In this document: piece after piece, positions 15,336 through 24,471 of the stretch
How positions within the stretch are numbered: the stretch's first letter is position 1
How the letters are laid out: each line of letters begins with the position of its first letter
Source of the DNA: Nitrospira sp.
GTDB lineage: Bacteria; Nitrospirota; Nitrospiria; Nitrospirales; Nitrospiraceae
Direction of reading: 5' to 3'
NCBI GenBank assembly: GCA_031315995.1
Contig: JALDRG010000004.1
Location: forward strand, 124,001-188,000
Length of the DNA: 64,000 nucleotides
Program-made: the position numbers and the translations under genes
The notes under the pieces: generated by a model
What the model saw: only the letters and a program-made list of their open reading frames with translations
Database searches by the model: none
Told to the model about the DNA's origin: nothing

Positions 15336-16271
15336 ATGATGGGAATCCCAACGAGATATCAACCGTTGCCACGATGCGCGCGAGACCTTCGTAGCATCGT
15401 CACTGTCACATGTGTCGGGGCCACGTTGGTCCTGACGGCTGCTTGCAGTAGCGGATCCTCCACCATGTCGCATCCGCAAGAGAGCAGCCAATCCTCTACC
15501 CCCAGGCACGTGGCCAAGGCCCAACCCAAGGGTTCTTCCAACGCTCAATTTACTCCCGTCACGCGTTCGGAAGGGCAGAAGCTTTTGTCAGGTAGTCGCG
15601 TCGTGATCGGCACTGTCAAATCAATCCAGGGCGGGCAGATCAAGGTAGAATATGCCGATTCGTTACAGCCCCGGTTCCTCCCGCTTGAGCAAGCGAAAGA
15701 AAAGGGCATGGAGATTAAGGAGGGGGATAAGATCAAAATGGTGTTTAACGCCGAAGATCTCCTTGTGGATTTCCATCCGCTCGGGCATGCGGAGGGCCAC
15801 CATCAGGTCGTTCGTGGAGTCATCGAGCAACAGATGCCTGTCGGCCAGGAGCACGTCGTCATTAAGACCGCGAACGGCGACACGGCCTCCTACCCGGTCA
15901 GACCGCTTGCGCGCAGCAAGATGGCCTCGATGCCTGTCGGAGTGGACGCCGTGTTTCTGACTGATGAAACCGGAAAGATCGTCGACGTGACATTCGGGAG
16001 TCCGGATGCGGTGGAGCAGGCCTCGCAGGAGTATCAGCGGATGTCGAATCCGAAGTCTCCCCACAAACAGATCAACGGCATGGTGTTCGACCCCCTCGAC
16101 AACGATAAGATCACCATCGAGACCTCGGCAGGAACCAAGTGGACGTATCCTGTGCGACCATTTGTTCACGATCGGATCAGCGCCTTTAAAAAGGGACAGA
16201 GTGTGACGCTCTTGGTCGATAGCGACAACCATGTCATCGATGTGGCCGAGTTCAACCGAGCGGCTCGATAG
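15336..16271 (+). CDS. Lipoprotein with repeated beta-rich domains
   Basis: 311 residues from the ATG at 15336, chosen because AGGAGG lies 7 bp before it. A signal peptide ends in a lipobox LVLTAAC, so the protein is lipidated. After a Ser/Gln-rich stretch there are three similar units of about 80 residues, each with a G-V/I-x-x-x-x-x-I-x-V pattern: VVIGTVKSIQGGQIKVEYAD, VRGVIEQQMPVGQEHVVIKT and INGMVFDPLDNDKITIETS. Two of them end in a WTYPVRPF/SYPVRPL signature. They look like small repeated beta-barrels. I do not recognise the family. The site at 15218-15233 may control it. Confidence 0.75.
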   Translation: MMGIPTRYQPLPRCARDLRSIVTVTCVGATLVLTAACSSGSSTMSHPQESSQSSTPRHVAKAQPKGSSNAQFTPVTRSEGQKLLSGSRVVIGTVKSIQGGQIKVEYADSLQPRFLPLEQAKEKGMEIKEGDKIKMVFNAEDLLVDFHPLGHAEGHHQVVRGVIEQQMPVGQEHVVIKTANGDTASYPVRPLARSKMASMPVGVDAVFLTDETGKIVDVTFGSPDAVEQASQEYQRMSNPKSPHKQINGMVFDPLDNDKITIETSAGTKWTYPVRPFVHDRISAFKKGQSVTLLVDSDNHVIDVAEFNRAAR

Positions 16272-16291
16272 CGCTGTCGGCGACCAGTCCT

Positions 16292-16316
16292 GCGCAGGCA
16301 CCACGAGTGCCTGCGC
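16292..16316. other. Perfect 10-bp stem hairpin between two genes
   Basis: GCGCAGGCAC (16292-16301) and GTGCCTGCGC (16307-16316) form a perfect stem with a 5-nt CACGA loop, 21 bp after the lipoprotein stop. No T tract follows on either strand, so it is not a classic terminator; it could protect the upstream transcript's 3' end. A GTG start for the BON gene at 16307 would fall inside it, which argues for the later start. Confidence 0.5.
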
Positions 16317-16375
16317 GCCGGACGCGCAATCCAGGCGAGCAGCGAGCGAATCAGAGCGGACACGCCACTGTGATT

Positions 16376-16996
16376 ATGCGACGCACACTCATGGGACGAA
16401 CAACCGTTCCGCAGGCTGATCTCGTGATCGTTGGAGGACTCTCCTACCGGCTCTCCGCATTCCTGATTATCATGCTCTCTCTAGGCCTCGGCCTGCCGTC
16501 TCGCTCCAACAGCAGCGATTCCACGGCCTCCACCGGTCAGGACGATGTAATAACCGAACGCATTAAGACCGCTCTCCTTCGAGATCCAGTCGTCAGGGGC
16601 TACCTGGTGCGCGTCTGGGTACGCCAGGGCACAGTCATTCTCTCCGGACGGGTCGGCTCTCCATTCGAGCGGAGTCGAGCCGGCGATGTCGCCTCGCAAG
16701 TCGAGGGAGTCCTGGTTCTGAAGAACCGGCTTATCGACCCAACCAGCTGGGCCTGGGACTCTGATGTGCATGTGCGCGAACGCATCGAGAGGGCGCTCGG
16801 CAGGCACGATCGCCTCTCGGAACAGGTCGGCGTGACCGTGACAGACGGCATGGCCACCATCCAGGGTACCGTCCCTTCAGCCGAAGCGTATCGACAGGTC
16901 GAAGAACTGGTGTTGGAAAACGGTGCGTTTACGGTAAATAATCGACTACGAATCGAGACTCAGGGAGAAGCGGCCGTTCAGACCGCTCCACCCTGA
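16376..16996 (+). CDS. Two-BON-domain protein with N-terminal membrane segment
   Basis: 206 residues. A hydrophobic stretch YRLSAFLIIMLSLGLGL near residues 25-41 is a signal anchor or signal peptide. Two BON domains follow: ITERIKTALLRDPVVRGYLVRVWVRQGTVILSGRV...VLVLKNRL and VRERIERALGRHDRLSEQVGVTVTDGMATIQGTV...FTVNNRL. BON domains bind phospholipid membranes and occur in osmotic-shock proteins such as OsmY, usually in the periplasm. The start is uncertain: ATG at 16376 or 16391 are both plausible and neither has a strong ribosome site. It converges with the superoxide dismutase gene. Confidence 0.8.
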   Translation: MRRTLMGRTTVPQADLVIVGGLSYRLSAFLIIMLSLGLGLPSRSNSSDSTASTGQDDVITERIKTALLRDPVVRGYLVRVWVRQGTVILSGRVGSPFERSRAGDVASQVEGVLVLKNRLIDPTSWAWDSDVHVRERIERALGRHDRLSEQVGVTVTDGMATIQGTVPSAEAYRQVEELVLENGAFTVNNRLRIETQGEAAVQTAPP

Positions 16997-17040
16997 TTCT
17001 GGCGAGCCTGGAAGCACTTCGCGAAAACTCTCCTCATGAC

Positions 17041-17664
17041 TTAGAGTGCCGGCACTCCCAGCTCCATCCGTTCTTCCACCATTTTCCAGTTCACATTTGA
17101 GAAGAACGCCTCGATATAGTCCGACCGCTCCGACGGCTTGTAGTCCAGCAAATACGCATGTTCCCACACATCCATGACCAGCAACGGGAGGAACCCGGCA
17201 ATGTTCCCGTTTTCATGCAGACTGACCCAATGGTTGGACACCCGACCATTCGCCGGATCAAGATAACAGATCGCCCATCCGACCCCGCGCATCATGCCGA
17301 CGCTCGCAAAATCGGTCTTCCAGAGATCGAAGGAGCCGAAACTGTCTTTGGCAATATCCGCGAAGGCGCTCTGTGGCTTTGGCCGTCCACCGGAGCCTCG
17401 CGTGAGGTTGCTGAAGTAATATTCATGGAGCACCATGCCGTTATATTCAAAACCGAGTCGTCGGGTGAGTTCCGAGTAGACAGGCATTTGTTCCTGATCA
17501 ACTTTTCCGTCTTTGATAATTTCGTAGAGTTGCGTCCGTAGCTTATTCGTCGCTTTGACATAGCCTTCATAGAGCTTGAGATGTATCTCAAGGGTCTGGT
17601 CTGAAATGCCTTCTAGTCCGTGCAAATCGAACGAATGCGCCTGATGGGGTTCATGCAGTTTCAT
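17041..17664 (-). CDS. sodB: Iron/manganese superoxide dismutase
   Basis: 207 residues. It disproportionates superoxide to hydrogen peroxide and oxygen. The four metal ligands can be placed: H28 (EIHLKLYEGYV), H80 (GMVLHEYYF), and D165 and H169 (LLVMDVWEHAYLLDY). The second-shell region after H80 departs from the usual NHxFxW pattern, so the metal (Fe or Mn) cannot be read from sequence. The gene symbol is a guess between sodA and sodB. No signal peptide, so it is cytoplasmic. A good site GAGGAGGATAACCG precedes the ATG. It is divergent from nhaA and convergent with the BON gene. Confidence 0.9.
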   Translation of the reverse strand: MKLHEPHQAHSFDLHGLEGISDQTLEIHLKLYEGYVKATNKLRTQLYEIIKDGKVDQEQMPVYSELTRRLGFEYNGMVLHEYYFSNLTRGSGGRPKPQSAFADIAKDSFGSFDLWKTDFASVGMMRGVGWAICYLDPANGRVSNHWVSLHENGNIAGFLPLLVMDVWEHAYLLDYKPSERSDYIEAFFSNVNWKMVEERMELGVPAL

Positions 17665-18136
17665 CGGTTATCCTCCTCTGGTAGCTGAGTAACGGGACGC
17701 TCCGGGCGGCACCTGGCCCTGTCCCATGTCTTCATTCCACATTTTCTGCTTCCTTCCAAGAATAGGTACGCGGTAAGGCCGGCTTCGGCATCTGCCGGAT
17801 CACTGGATCTTGTAGTGATGCCACGGCATCGCCTCACCTTTCCTCTCACTTACCTCTTTACCTTTCGCGGAAACACTGGGCAGAACCCTGGAGCGCTTCT
17901 CTTCGGCGTATGCTTTCGTCGTATGCTAAGGTATCTCGTTCACGATCAGTCTGACAAAACCCTCTCTAGGGGATCTCCTAGCTCGACCATGAGACAACAC
18001 CTGGATACCATGAGCCGTCAGATTAGTTACTCCTTCCTGCTATCCACCTGAGCTCTCCTACTGAAAGTAGCCGCATATTCCGTCGGCTGGTACCGAATAC
18101 GATGGCGAAGAAATCCGGAAGGGGTTAATTCATGAC
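17665..18136. other. Divergent intergenic region between superoxide dismutase and nhaA
   Basis: About 470 bp that must contain both promoters. It carries the near-palindrome at 17966-17981, about 155 bp before nhaA. No coding frame or RNA gene was recognised. Confidence 0.5.
17966..17981 (+). promoter_or_regulatory. Near-palindromic site CTAGGGGATCTCCTAG
   Basis: A 16-bp sequence whose reverse complement differs at only two positions (one mispaired base pair). It shares a 13-bp core with the site at 15218-15233. It lies about 155 bp before the nhaA start and about 300 bp before the superoxide dismutase start, a place suited to an operator for nhaA. Inference only; binding protein unknown. 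Confidence 0.4.
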
Positions 18137-19504
18137 ATGAGTACTATCAGCGAGACAGCATCATCCGACCGTCGGGCGCCGATTCAAAAAGCGCTGGAAC
18201 CGCTCCACAGCTTCGTTCGGCACGAGGCCACAGGCGGAATCGTACTGATGCTCGCGACCGCGGTCGCACTGGGATGGGTGAATTCACCGTGGAACGCGTC
18301 GTATGACCGGCTCTGGCAAGTGCCGATCGGCATCAGTATCGGAGAGTTTGAGCTCGCGAAGCCTCTGTTGCTCTGGATCAACGACGGGCTGATGGCCATG
18401 TTCTTTTTCGTGGTCGGGCTGGAGATCAAACGCGAGTTCTTGGTCGGAGAACTGGCGGAGCCTCGTCAGGCAATCCTCCCGATTGCCGGCGCCATCGGAG
18501 GAATGGTCGCACCCGCCCTTTTGTACCTGGCGTTCAACCATGGGACACGGACGGGATCCGGATGGGGCATTCCCATGGCAACCGACATCGCGTTTGCCAT
18601 CGGCATCATGGCGCTGCTCGGCAAGCGCGTACCCTGGTCGTTGAAAATCTTCCTCATCAGTCTCGCGATCGTCGACGACCTGGGAGCCGTGTTGGTCATT
18701 GCGTTGTTCTATACATCCGACATCTCCGTCGGCAATTTGGTCGTCGGCCTCGGCTTCTTGGTTGCCCTCGTCGTGGCCAACCTCGCGGGCATCAAACATC
18801 CACTGGTCTACTCGGTGTTGGGCATCGGCGGACTGTGGCTCGCCTTTTTATTATCCGGCGTCCACGCCACGGTCGCGGGGGTCTTGGCTGCCATGACGAT
18901 TCCGGCCCGCCCGCGCTTAAGCCAGTCGGAACTGGTCCAAAAGGGCGAGCACTTTCTTGAAAAGATCAAGCGATCTGATCCGGACGGAGACGGAGTGTTG
19001 GCCGACCCACAGAAAGCAGAGACTTCCCAGGCGCTCGAAACCTCCACCGCCTTGGCGCAGACACCGCTCCAGCGGTTGGAACATTCGCTCCAGCCGTGGG
19101 TGGCACTCGGAGTCATGCCGCTTTTTGCGTTGGCGAACGCCGGCGTCATCCTTCACATCGATCCCGCCACCATGTTCACTGAAATGGTGTCCCTAGGAAT
19201 TGTGGCGGGGTTACTGCTTGGAAAGCCGGGCGGAATCATGCTGGCCCTGTGGCTCTGCGTCCGTACGGGCCTAGCGGAATTGCCTGGACACACCACCTGG
19301 CGTCAGGTCTTCGGAATCTCCGCGCTGGCCGGCGTCGGCTTCACCATGTCGCTGTTTATCGCGAACCTTGCGTTTCGGGAAGGAGAGGTCTTGGAGTTGG
19401 CGAAGATCAGTATCCTCTTGGCATCGCTTCTTGCCGGGCTGGGAGGATGGGCTCTGCTCGCAAGCACCGCCCCAAATAAGGTCGAGGGAGACGACCTGGG
19501 TTGA
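18137..19504 (+). CDS. nhaA: Na+/H+ antiporter NhaA
   Basis: 455 residues, about 65 longer than E. coli NhaA. It exports sodium against protons and serves pH and salt homeostasis in the inner membrane. The ion-binding pair is in SLAIVDDLGAVLVIALFY (two adjacent Asp), and FFFVVGLEIKREFLVGEL and GFTMSLFIANLAF are family segments. About 55 extra residues (PARPRLSQSELVQKGEHFLE and on to QRLEHSLQPWVALGVMPLF) form a long loop between the sixth or seventh and next membrane helix. That type of insert is common in NhaA of this size. An AAGGGGT ribosome site lies upstream. Confidence 0.95.
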   Translation: MSTISETASSDRRAPIQKALEPLHSFVRHEATGGIVLMLATAVALGWVNSPWNASYDRLWQVPIGISIGEFELAKPLLLWINDGLMAMFFFVVGLEIKREFLVGELAEPRQAILPIAGAIGGMVAPALLYLAFNHGTRTGSGWGIPMATDIAFAIGIMALLGKRVPWSLKIFLISLAIVDDLGAVLVIALFYTSDISVGNLVVGLGFLVALVVANLAGIKHPLVYSVLGIGGLWLAFLLSGVHATVAGVLAAMTIPARPRLSQSELVQKGEHFLEKIKRSDPDGDGVLADPQKAETSQALETSTALAQTPLQRLEHSLQPWVALGVMPLFALANAGVILHIDPATMFTEMVSLGIVAGLLLGKPGGIMLALWLCVRTGLAELPGHTTWRQVFGISALAGVGFTMSLFIANLAFREGEVLELAKISILLASLLAGLGGWALLASTAPNKVEGDDLG

Positions 19505-19673
19505 TGGTGCCCTCTCGGTTCGTGGAGCGCCCGTAGCGCTTTGCTACTGCCGACCAGCTGCCGACGCATCCGCAGCCGACTCGGGATGGGATGTCAGAGG
19601 AGGCTTCAAGATTGGTGCGCTTCCATGTACGCCCGTCACAGCGCCTTGATTCGCGTCTGATAACCGGGGATGG

Positions 19674-19964
19674 CTATTCGGTGCGAACCGCCTTACACCA
19701 ACTACGCACCGCGAAAAACATGAAATACCCGGCGACGAGGAAAGCGATCCCGCCCAGCAACCAGCCCTCCCAGGGATGACGTTGCCACCCAGGAGCATCG
19801 ACCCAATTGAAGACGGCGCTCGCCCCGAGGCCAGCCATGCAGGTCCCAAAGAGGACCGCTAGCCAGGGTCGTTCCATCATCCAGCCGTGAAACACAGCTC
19901 GGTTGTGCCGTTGTTCAGCCAGGTCATACCGGCTGGCTTTGATGTAGCGATCAGCAGCGCCCAT
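19674..19964 (-). CDS. Small two-helix membrane protein, unknown
   Basis: 96 residues from an ATG with a strong GAGGAGGGGAGCACC site. A polar N-terminus (ADRYIKASRYDLAEQRHNRAVF) leads to two hydrophobic helices, WLAVLFGTCMAGLGASAVFNW and WEGWLLGGIAFLVAGYFMFFAV. The short C-terminus is basic. No known family recognised. It is alone between nhaA (convergent) and the secreted protein at 20083 on the same strand, about 120 bp apart. Confidence 0.7.
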   Translation of the reverse strand: MGAADRYIKASRYDLAEQRHNRAVFHGWMMERPWLAVLFGTCMAGLGASAVFNWVDAPGWQRHPWEGWLLGGIAFLVAGYFMFFAVRSWCKAVRTE

Positions 19965-20082
19965 GGTGCTCCCCTCCTCGACATGACCGGTGCATGAAAA
20001 CAAGTGTAGCAGAGGCGGCAGGAGGAGGAGCGAATAGCCGAGGTTGAGGGGCGAATCGGGATCTCGTTGATGCAATCGTCTC

Positions 20083-21060
20083 TTAGAACCCGAGCTCTTT
20101 CTCGAGATCGGCCTTCTTCTTGTCGAACGTCTTCTGCTCGGCCTGACTCTGTTCCGCGAAGGCCCCCTTCACTTTCTCGCCGGACTTTTCCAACGCACGA
20201 CTGGACGCTTCCATCTTCTTCTTCACCTGCGACACTTTGTCTTTTGACTTCGTAGAGCCGGCGAACTCGTAGTACATCACGGCATTCGCCTGGGTGAACG
20301 TCGAATCGGAGCGCGCGGCAATCGTATCGCCTCGTTGCTCGGCCCGTTCCCTCGCCGCCTTGTCGCCGACCGGCGAGAACTTCATCCACTCGGCGGCGAT
20401 TCTGATTTTCTCAAGGGACTTGGCCGTGGCCGTCGCCACCTCGGTCGTACTGCCCGAGAGTCCCTTCGCATCCTGCTCTTCCGCTTTCATCAACCGATCG
20501 GCCCTGGCGGACGCCATCTTCAGCAGCTCTTGCCGATAGGTCTGTGGCGAAACATAGGGCTGACGCTCGCCCGTTTTCGGATCCGGCGCGCCAGAACGGC
20601 CTTGATCTATCCCCCAGGCCGCCGTGAAGAGCGCAAGATCGTCCGGTTTCGCCTGCAGGGCTTTCACCATCACACGATTGGCTTCGGCATACTCGCCGAT
20701 GGCTTCGAAATAGCGAAACGCCGAGGTCTGCCCGTCGACCCGCACCGGGTCAGCTGAGTACCAAAGACCCTTCGCCTCAGCCGCCTTGGCCAAATCACGG
20801 CCCAGCTTCGGCACGCTGGTTTTGGCCCGAGACCAGGCGGTCTTGTCGTAGCGATCGATGCACTCGTTGCCAAGGATGGATCGATAGGCCACGAACAACT
20901 CGGCAGGGCGGCCGGCCTGTTCGGCCTTCGTCAGAGCGGCGACCGCCGCCTTGGCACTTATCTCTTCCTGATCTCCCAAACAGGGATCGTCGGCACGAAC
21001 CGGGGACACCATCACGGCAAGCAGCAGCAAGGTAGAACCCAGAATTCTGACCGTAGGCAT
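20083..21060 (-). CDS. Secreted alpha-helical protein, unknown
   Basis: 325 residues. A signal peptide (LLLLAVMVSPVRA, cleaved before DDPCL) precedes a helical region with TPR-like spacing (YFEAIGEYAEANRVMVKALQAKPDDLALFTAAWGID). The last 60 residues are highly charged and form a coiled coil ending in KKKADLEKELGF. Cys27 and Cys67 might pair. GGGGAGG lies before the ATG. It starts 12 bp after the stop of the gene at 21073, so both are probably one operon. Function unknown. Confidence 0.75.
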   Translation of the reverse strand: MPTVRILGSTLLLLAVMVSPVRADDPCLGDQEEISAKAAVAALTKAEQAGRPAELFVAYRSILGNECIDRYDKTAWSRAKTSVPKLGRDLAKAAEAKGLWYSADPVRVDGQTSAFRYFEAIGEYAEANRVMVKALQAKPDDLALFTAAWGIDQGRSGAPDPKTGERQPYVSPQTYRQELLKMASARADRLMKAEEQDAKGLSGSTTEVATATAKSLEKIRIAAEWMKFSPVGDKAARERAEQRGDTIAARSDSTFTQANAVMYYEFAGSTKSKDKVSQVKKKMEASSRALEKSGEKVKGAFAEQSQAEQKTFDKKKADLEKELGF

Positions 21061-21072
21061 CGCGCACCTCCC

Positions 21073-21822
21073 CTATCGGCCGAAGAGACCTTTGAGCATC
21101 TTGTTCACTTCGGCAGCAGGCGTCTCACTCTCCTGGCTCTTGCTCCCGCTGTTGCTCCTGGACGATCGTGTTTCCTTTTCTCCTTCCTGCCCGGCGTGCT
21201 TCATCATCTCGTCCATGTTCGGCATTCCGCCCGGTCCCATCATCGCGCCCATATCGTTCTTCGTCGCACCGGCGGGAACTTCGAACAGCGCGGGATCCTG
21301 CTTCGCGATTTTCACATTGGTCAATTCGCTGGCCATACGCATCTTCTTACCACCGTCCTTCGACAGGAGATCCATTTTCACCGTGATACCCTCTTTGGTG
21401 GTCCAGAAAAACCCGCCGAACTTCGCCCCGTCCGGCTTGGTCGCGATGATTTTCGTTTTCGTGGTCTTCATGCCGTTGACGGTCTCTTCCCCGACCTCGG
21501 TCTGTTCCTGAATATCGAATCCGCCCATGTCGGACCCGCTCGATTGATCCAACGGCATCTCCATATACATATCGCCCATCATCTGCCAGACGACCTTCTT
21601 GTCTTTGCGAATGATGGTCACACTGCCGTCCGCCCCGCCCATTTCCATCCGCTGCTTCGTGGGCGTGTGATAGACGCGGGACTTCATCGTCATGCCACCT
21701 TCGGTTTCCATCGTGCTGTCCGCCGAATACTCCACGGTCGGCTCCGGCGGCGGCGCAGCCGTGACCGTCAGAGGCACAAGAACCAACGAGAGCAACATTG
21801 CGGCAGATCGAAACAGCGTCAT
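21073..21822 (-). CDS. Secreted DUF4412-like protein
   Basis: 249 residues. Signal peptide 1-22 (LSLVLVPLTVTA). The mature part has alternating strands with a DUF4412-like run: VEYSADSTMETEGGMTMKSRVYHTPTKQRMEM, then VTIIRKDKKVVWQMMGDMYMEM and a later LTNVKIAKQDPALFEVPAG. This fold is close to LolA/LolB-type lipid-binding shells, but the ligand is unknown. A Met/Gly-rich segment (MGAMMGPGGMPNMDEMMKHAG) and a Ser/Gly linker precede the last 17 residues. AGGAGG precedes the start. First gene of a two-gene operon with the one at 20083. Confidence 0.75.
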   Translation of the reverse strand: MTLFRSAAMLLSLVLVPLTVTAAPPPEPTVEYSADSTMETEGGMTMKSRVYHTPTKQRMEMGGADGSVTIIRKDKKVVWQMMGDMYMEMPLDQSSGSDMGGFDIQEQTEVGEETVNGMKTTKTKIIATKPDGAKFGGFFWTTKEGITVKMDLLSKDGGKKMRMASELTNVKIAKQDPALFEVPAGATKNDMGAMMGPGGMPNMDEMMKHAGQEGEKETRSSRSNSGSKSQESETPAAEVNKMLKGLFGR

Positions 21823-22045
21823 GGCTAACCTCCTGGTGAACCGGGTACCTGTCTAAGGGCGCTAGAGGCTAGCGGGGTTTTAGGAGGGAGTCAATACGGG
21901 CGGAGGGCCGGCCAGTGAAGGCTGAGCCCTAGTGCAAGAGAGGAATAATATAGGTTCGGGGCTGGGAATCCCCAATCGGACACCTTGGGCCGCTATTAAG
22001 GCATGAACCGACATTCAAGTCGAGGGAGTCCTAAACTCTTTCATT

Positions 22046-22237
22046 CTATTCGCCGACAGAGCGCCCGTCTGGGGAAATAAGAAAATCTTCCACCATCGGA
22101 GCAAAAGCTCGAAGCGCTCGATCATCAATGGCTGCGATGACTCTCAGCACACCGTTGTGCTCGTCGTCCCACATTGATTGAATCTCTATTTGGTAAAGAT
22201 TCCCCGAGGACCGTTGATCTCGTAACAATCCTGACAT
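22046..22237 (-). CDS. Small hypothetical protein
   Basis: 63 residues. The C-terminal part (MWDDEHNGVLRVIAAIDDRA, then LRAFAPMVEDFLISPDGRSV) has a normal protein-like composition and looks like a small cytoplasmic domain, but I cannot place it. No good ribosome site is seen before the ATG at 22237 (a GTG at 22267 is an alternative), so the N-terminus may be wrong or the gene may be decayed. The sequence around it is poor in coding content. Confidence 0.4.
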   Translation of the reverse strand: MSGLLRDQRSSGNLYQIEIQSMWDDEHNGVLRVIAAIDDRALRAFAPMVEDFLISPDGRSVGE

Positions 22238-23199
22238 CTGCAATGAGTATGGAATGCACTTCGGCACTATTCATGATGTGATGGGCGCCTTTACGATCAA
22301 TGTATTGGTATTGCGGTCGACGCCCTGGTTCGCATGCAAACAATGCATCAATTTGCCCCGTGCATCAACCGAGCGGACTGTATGGTTCCAGCCCTTTCCA
22401 TCTCTGGCATCGCGAACACTAAACCAACTTGTTCCCGTTAAAGACTTTTACTATTCCTGCGACAACACCGCTCTCCTGAGAACGATAACCCATGATCTTG
22501 GCGCACTCGGCAAAATGAGCCGCCCATCCACACAATCCCAGCAAATTCTTCGGCTTTATACACCATCTCACCACATGGGCTAGGCTCTTCAATCGTCAAT
22601 AGCCAACTACATGGTCTATGCGTCTCCTGTAACTGAGAGTTAGGGACATTCAATCAAACGTTTGCCTCTGCCTGACATGACCACGTGGCCTCCACCGCTC
22701 CCTGTATTGCTGCTTGAATTGGCTCTGTAGCTGGAGGTTGCAGTCGATCTGTGATCAAAACACCGACTCTTATCCCCGGGCCAACCGATATTCGAACATG
22801 GGTCCCCTTGCCCTGAGCTTCATACTCAATCAATCCACAAGTGGATCGAAATAGATACAGCTCTTGTCACTTTGCCGATCCCATTCGGGTCCGACTGTCA
22901 TATCCCTGTGATTTGCGTCATGCGGACCAGCCAACAGGGGCATGTCCGGTAGGGAAGTCCTGTGACACCGCCAGGGTAGAAAGATGCCGTTCCTAGGGTC
23001 ATGGCGAGCGACATCCTCGCGCTAACTGTATGAAAATATGTTCATGGTAGGATGAATCATGAGCCGTGAATCCTCCGTTGGGCATTCCGGCCAAGAAACC
23101 TTACTGATACAGAGAACAGAAGTGCTGATCTGGCACTAAGTTTGCTCACTTAATCAGACGAGCGAGCATTGAACGGTCGTCTCACAGAGGGAGGATCAC
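22238..23199. other. Gene-poor stretch of nearly 1 kb
   Basis: No frame has a ribosome site together with recognisable protein character. Base composition is nearer 50% GC than that of the surrounding genes. It may be decayed coding DNA. I found no tRNA, repeat array or transposase remnant. Confidence 0.5.
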
Positions 23200-23457
23200 A
23201 TGCGACAGGACATGATGAAGGACGAAGGCCATCGAAACACGGTGGAGTCGAAACACGCAGACAGTAACCGACAACGCGGCCTGACTTATGATGAAACGAA
23301 GGCCGCCGAAGCAGCATTTAAAGGCGAGCCCTTCAACCCGGCTTGGTCTGCTGCTGCAGCAAACGTATACGCTGGAATCCTGTCGGCCATGGAGAAGCGA
23401 GGGATGGTTGCCGTTGTTGAGGGCGAAATGGCCGAGGAATGCCTCACCGGGCGATAA
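23200..23457 (+). CDS. Small hypothetical protein
   Basis: 85 residues. A strong site (GAGGGAGGATCAC) is just before the ATG. The first 35 residues are polar and charged. The middle (TYDETKAAEAAFKGEPFNPA, then WSAAAANVYAGILSAMEKRG) looks helical. No family recognised. It lies alone, about 400 bp before the CZB gene on the same strand. Confidence 0.65.
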   Translation: MRQDMMKDEGHRNTVESKHADSNRQRGLTYDETKAAEAAFKGEPFNPAWSAAAANVYAGILSAMEKRGMVAVVEGEMAEECLTGR

Positions 23458-23855
23458 GACGGAGCCATTGCTATTGATCGTCTCGCGCGGCAGCTTGCTG
23501 AAACCGCTTTTCGGTCATTCCTTCACAGTGACCGTCCCATCAGTATCGGAGCAGGACATAACGCGAGTTACGCGACCGGCTCATAGGTCAGCCCAACGGG
23601 AGCATCAGCACCCTTACCGCAGGACCGAAGGCCTTTTGGTCAGTCTCTGAACCAGATCACGTTTCCATCTTCGGCATTGGCTCGATCATCACGGCTCCCC
23701 GACTCAAGCCCCAACGTTGTCCGCGCACGTCGGCGAGACGGTGAGCCGGCAAGGTCCCCGACGATGACCCAGGCCGCGCGTCGCCTTCCTCAAGTCTTTC
23801 GCTTCTCCATCCGATAAGAGGCCAGGGATCCCACTTTTTTTCCTGAGGAGGTCGC
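23458..23855. other. Intergenic stretch, nothing recognised
   Basis: About 400 bp before the CZB gene. It should hold that gene's promoter; no hexamer pair stood out and no coding frame was convincing. Confidence 0.5.
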
Positions 23856-24230
23856 ATGTCCAACATCAGCGAGCAAATCGACAAGGCAATCGGTGCGCAT
23901 GGCGCATGGAAGGTGAAACTTCGCCAGAACATCGACGGCACGCTGGCGCTCGTCCCGGCCGAGGTGGGCGTGGATAACCGATGCGAATTCGGCAAATGGC
24001 TCTACAGCCTCGCCGGCACCGCCACCGCCTCGGACCCCCACTACAAAGAAGTCTTGGAGCTTCACAAGGCTTTCCATAAGGTTGCTGCCACGGTGGTCAC
24101 CAAGGTGCAGGCGGGAGACAAAGCCGCCGCCGAGACGTCGATCGGACTCAAGGGTGACTATACCTCCGCCTCAGCCAAGTTGACGGCGAAAATGATGGAG
24201 TGGAAAAAGACGAGCGCGAAGGCCGCCTAG
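23856..24230 (+). CDS. Stand-alone CZB (chemoreceptor zinc-binding) domain protein
   Basis: 124 residues, essentially one CZB domain. The four zinc ligands can be placed as H15 (AHGAWK), C43 (NRCEFGKWLY), H70 and H74 (ELHKAFHKV). In known CZB proteins (for example the E. coli diguanylate cyclase DgcZ) the ligand order and spacing are much the same. There the domain senses zinc or hypochlorite and is fused to a chemoreceptor or cyclase. Here nothing is fused: no methyl-accepting or GGDEF domain, no signal peptide. It probably acts in trans in the cytoplasm. TGAGGAGGTCGC precedes the ATG. Confidence 0.85.
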   Translation: MSNISEQIDKAIGAHGAWKVKLRQNIDGTLALVPAEVGVDNRCEFGKWLYSLAGTATASDPHYKEVLELHKAFHKVAATVVTKVQAGDKAAAETSIGLKGDYTSASAKLTAKMMEWKKTSAKAA

Positions 24231-24471
24231 GGGGCACGGCATCGTCAGACTCTAGAGGAACTCCATGGCCCCCTGACAAACCCAGGGGACAGACCCTTTG
24301 CGTTGGTTCGAATGGATGCAGCCGGTTGCCACATGGCAATCAGATTGTCTCGCGCCGTAGTCCGATGAACGAGGGTACGGCCAGTTATCTTGGATACGAC
24401 GAACCAGAATCAGGAGAGGATCTAGAAACGTGCCTTCTTTCATCTTGTCCTGCTGATTTCACTTGGCTATT

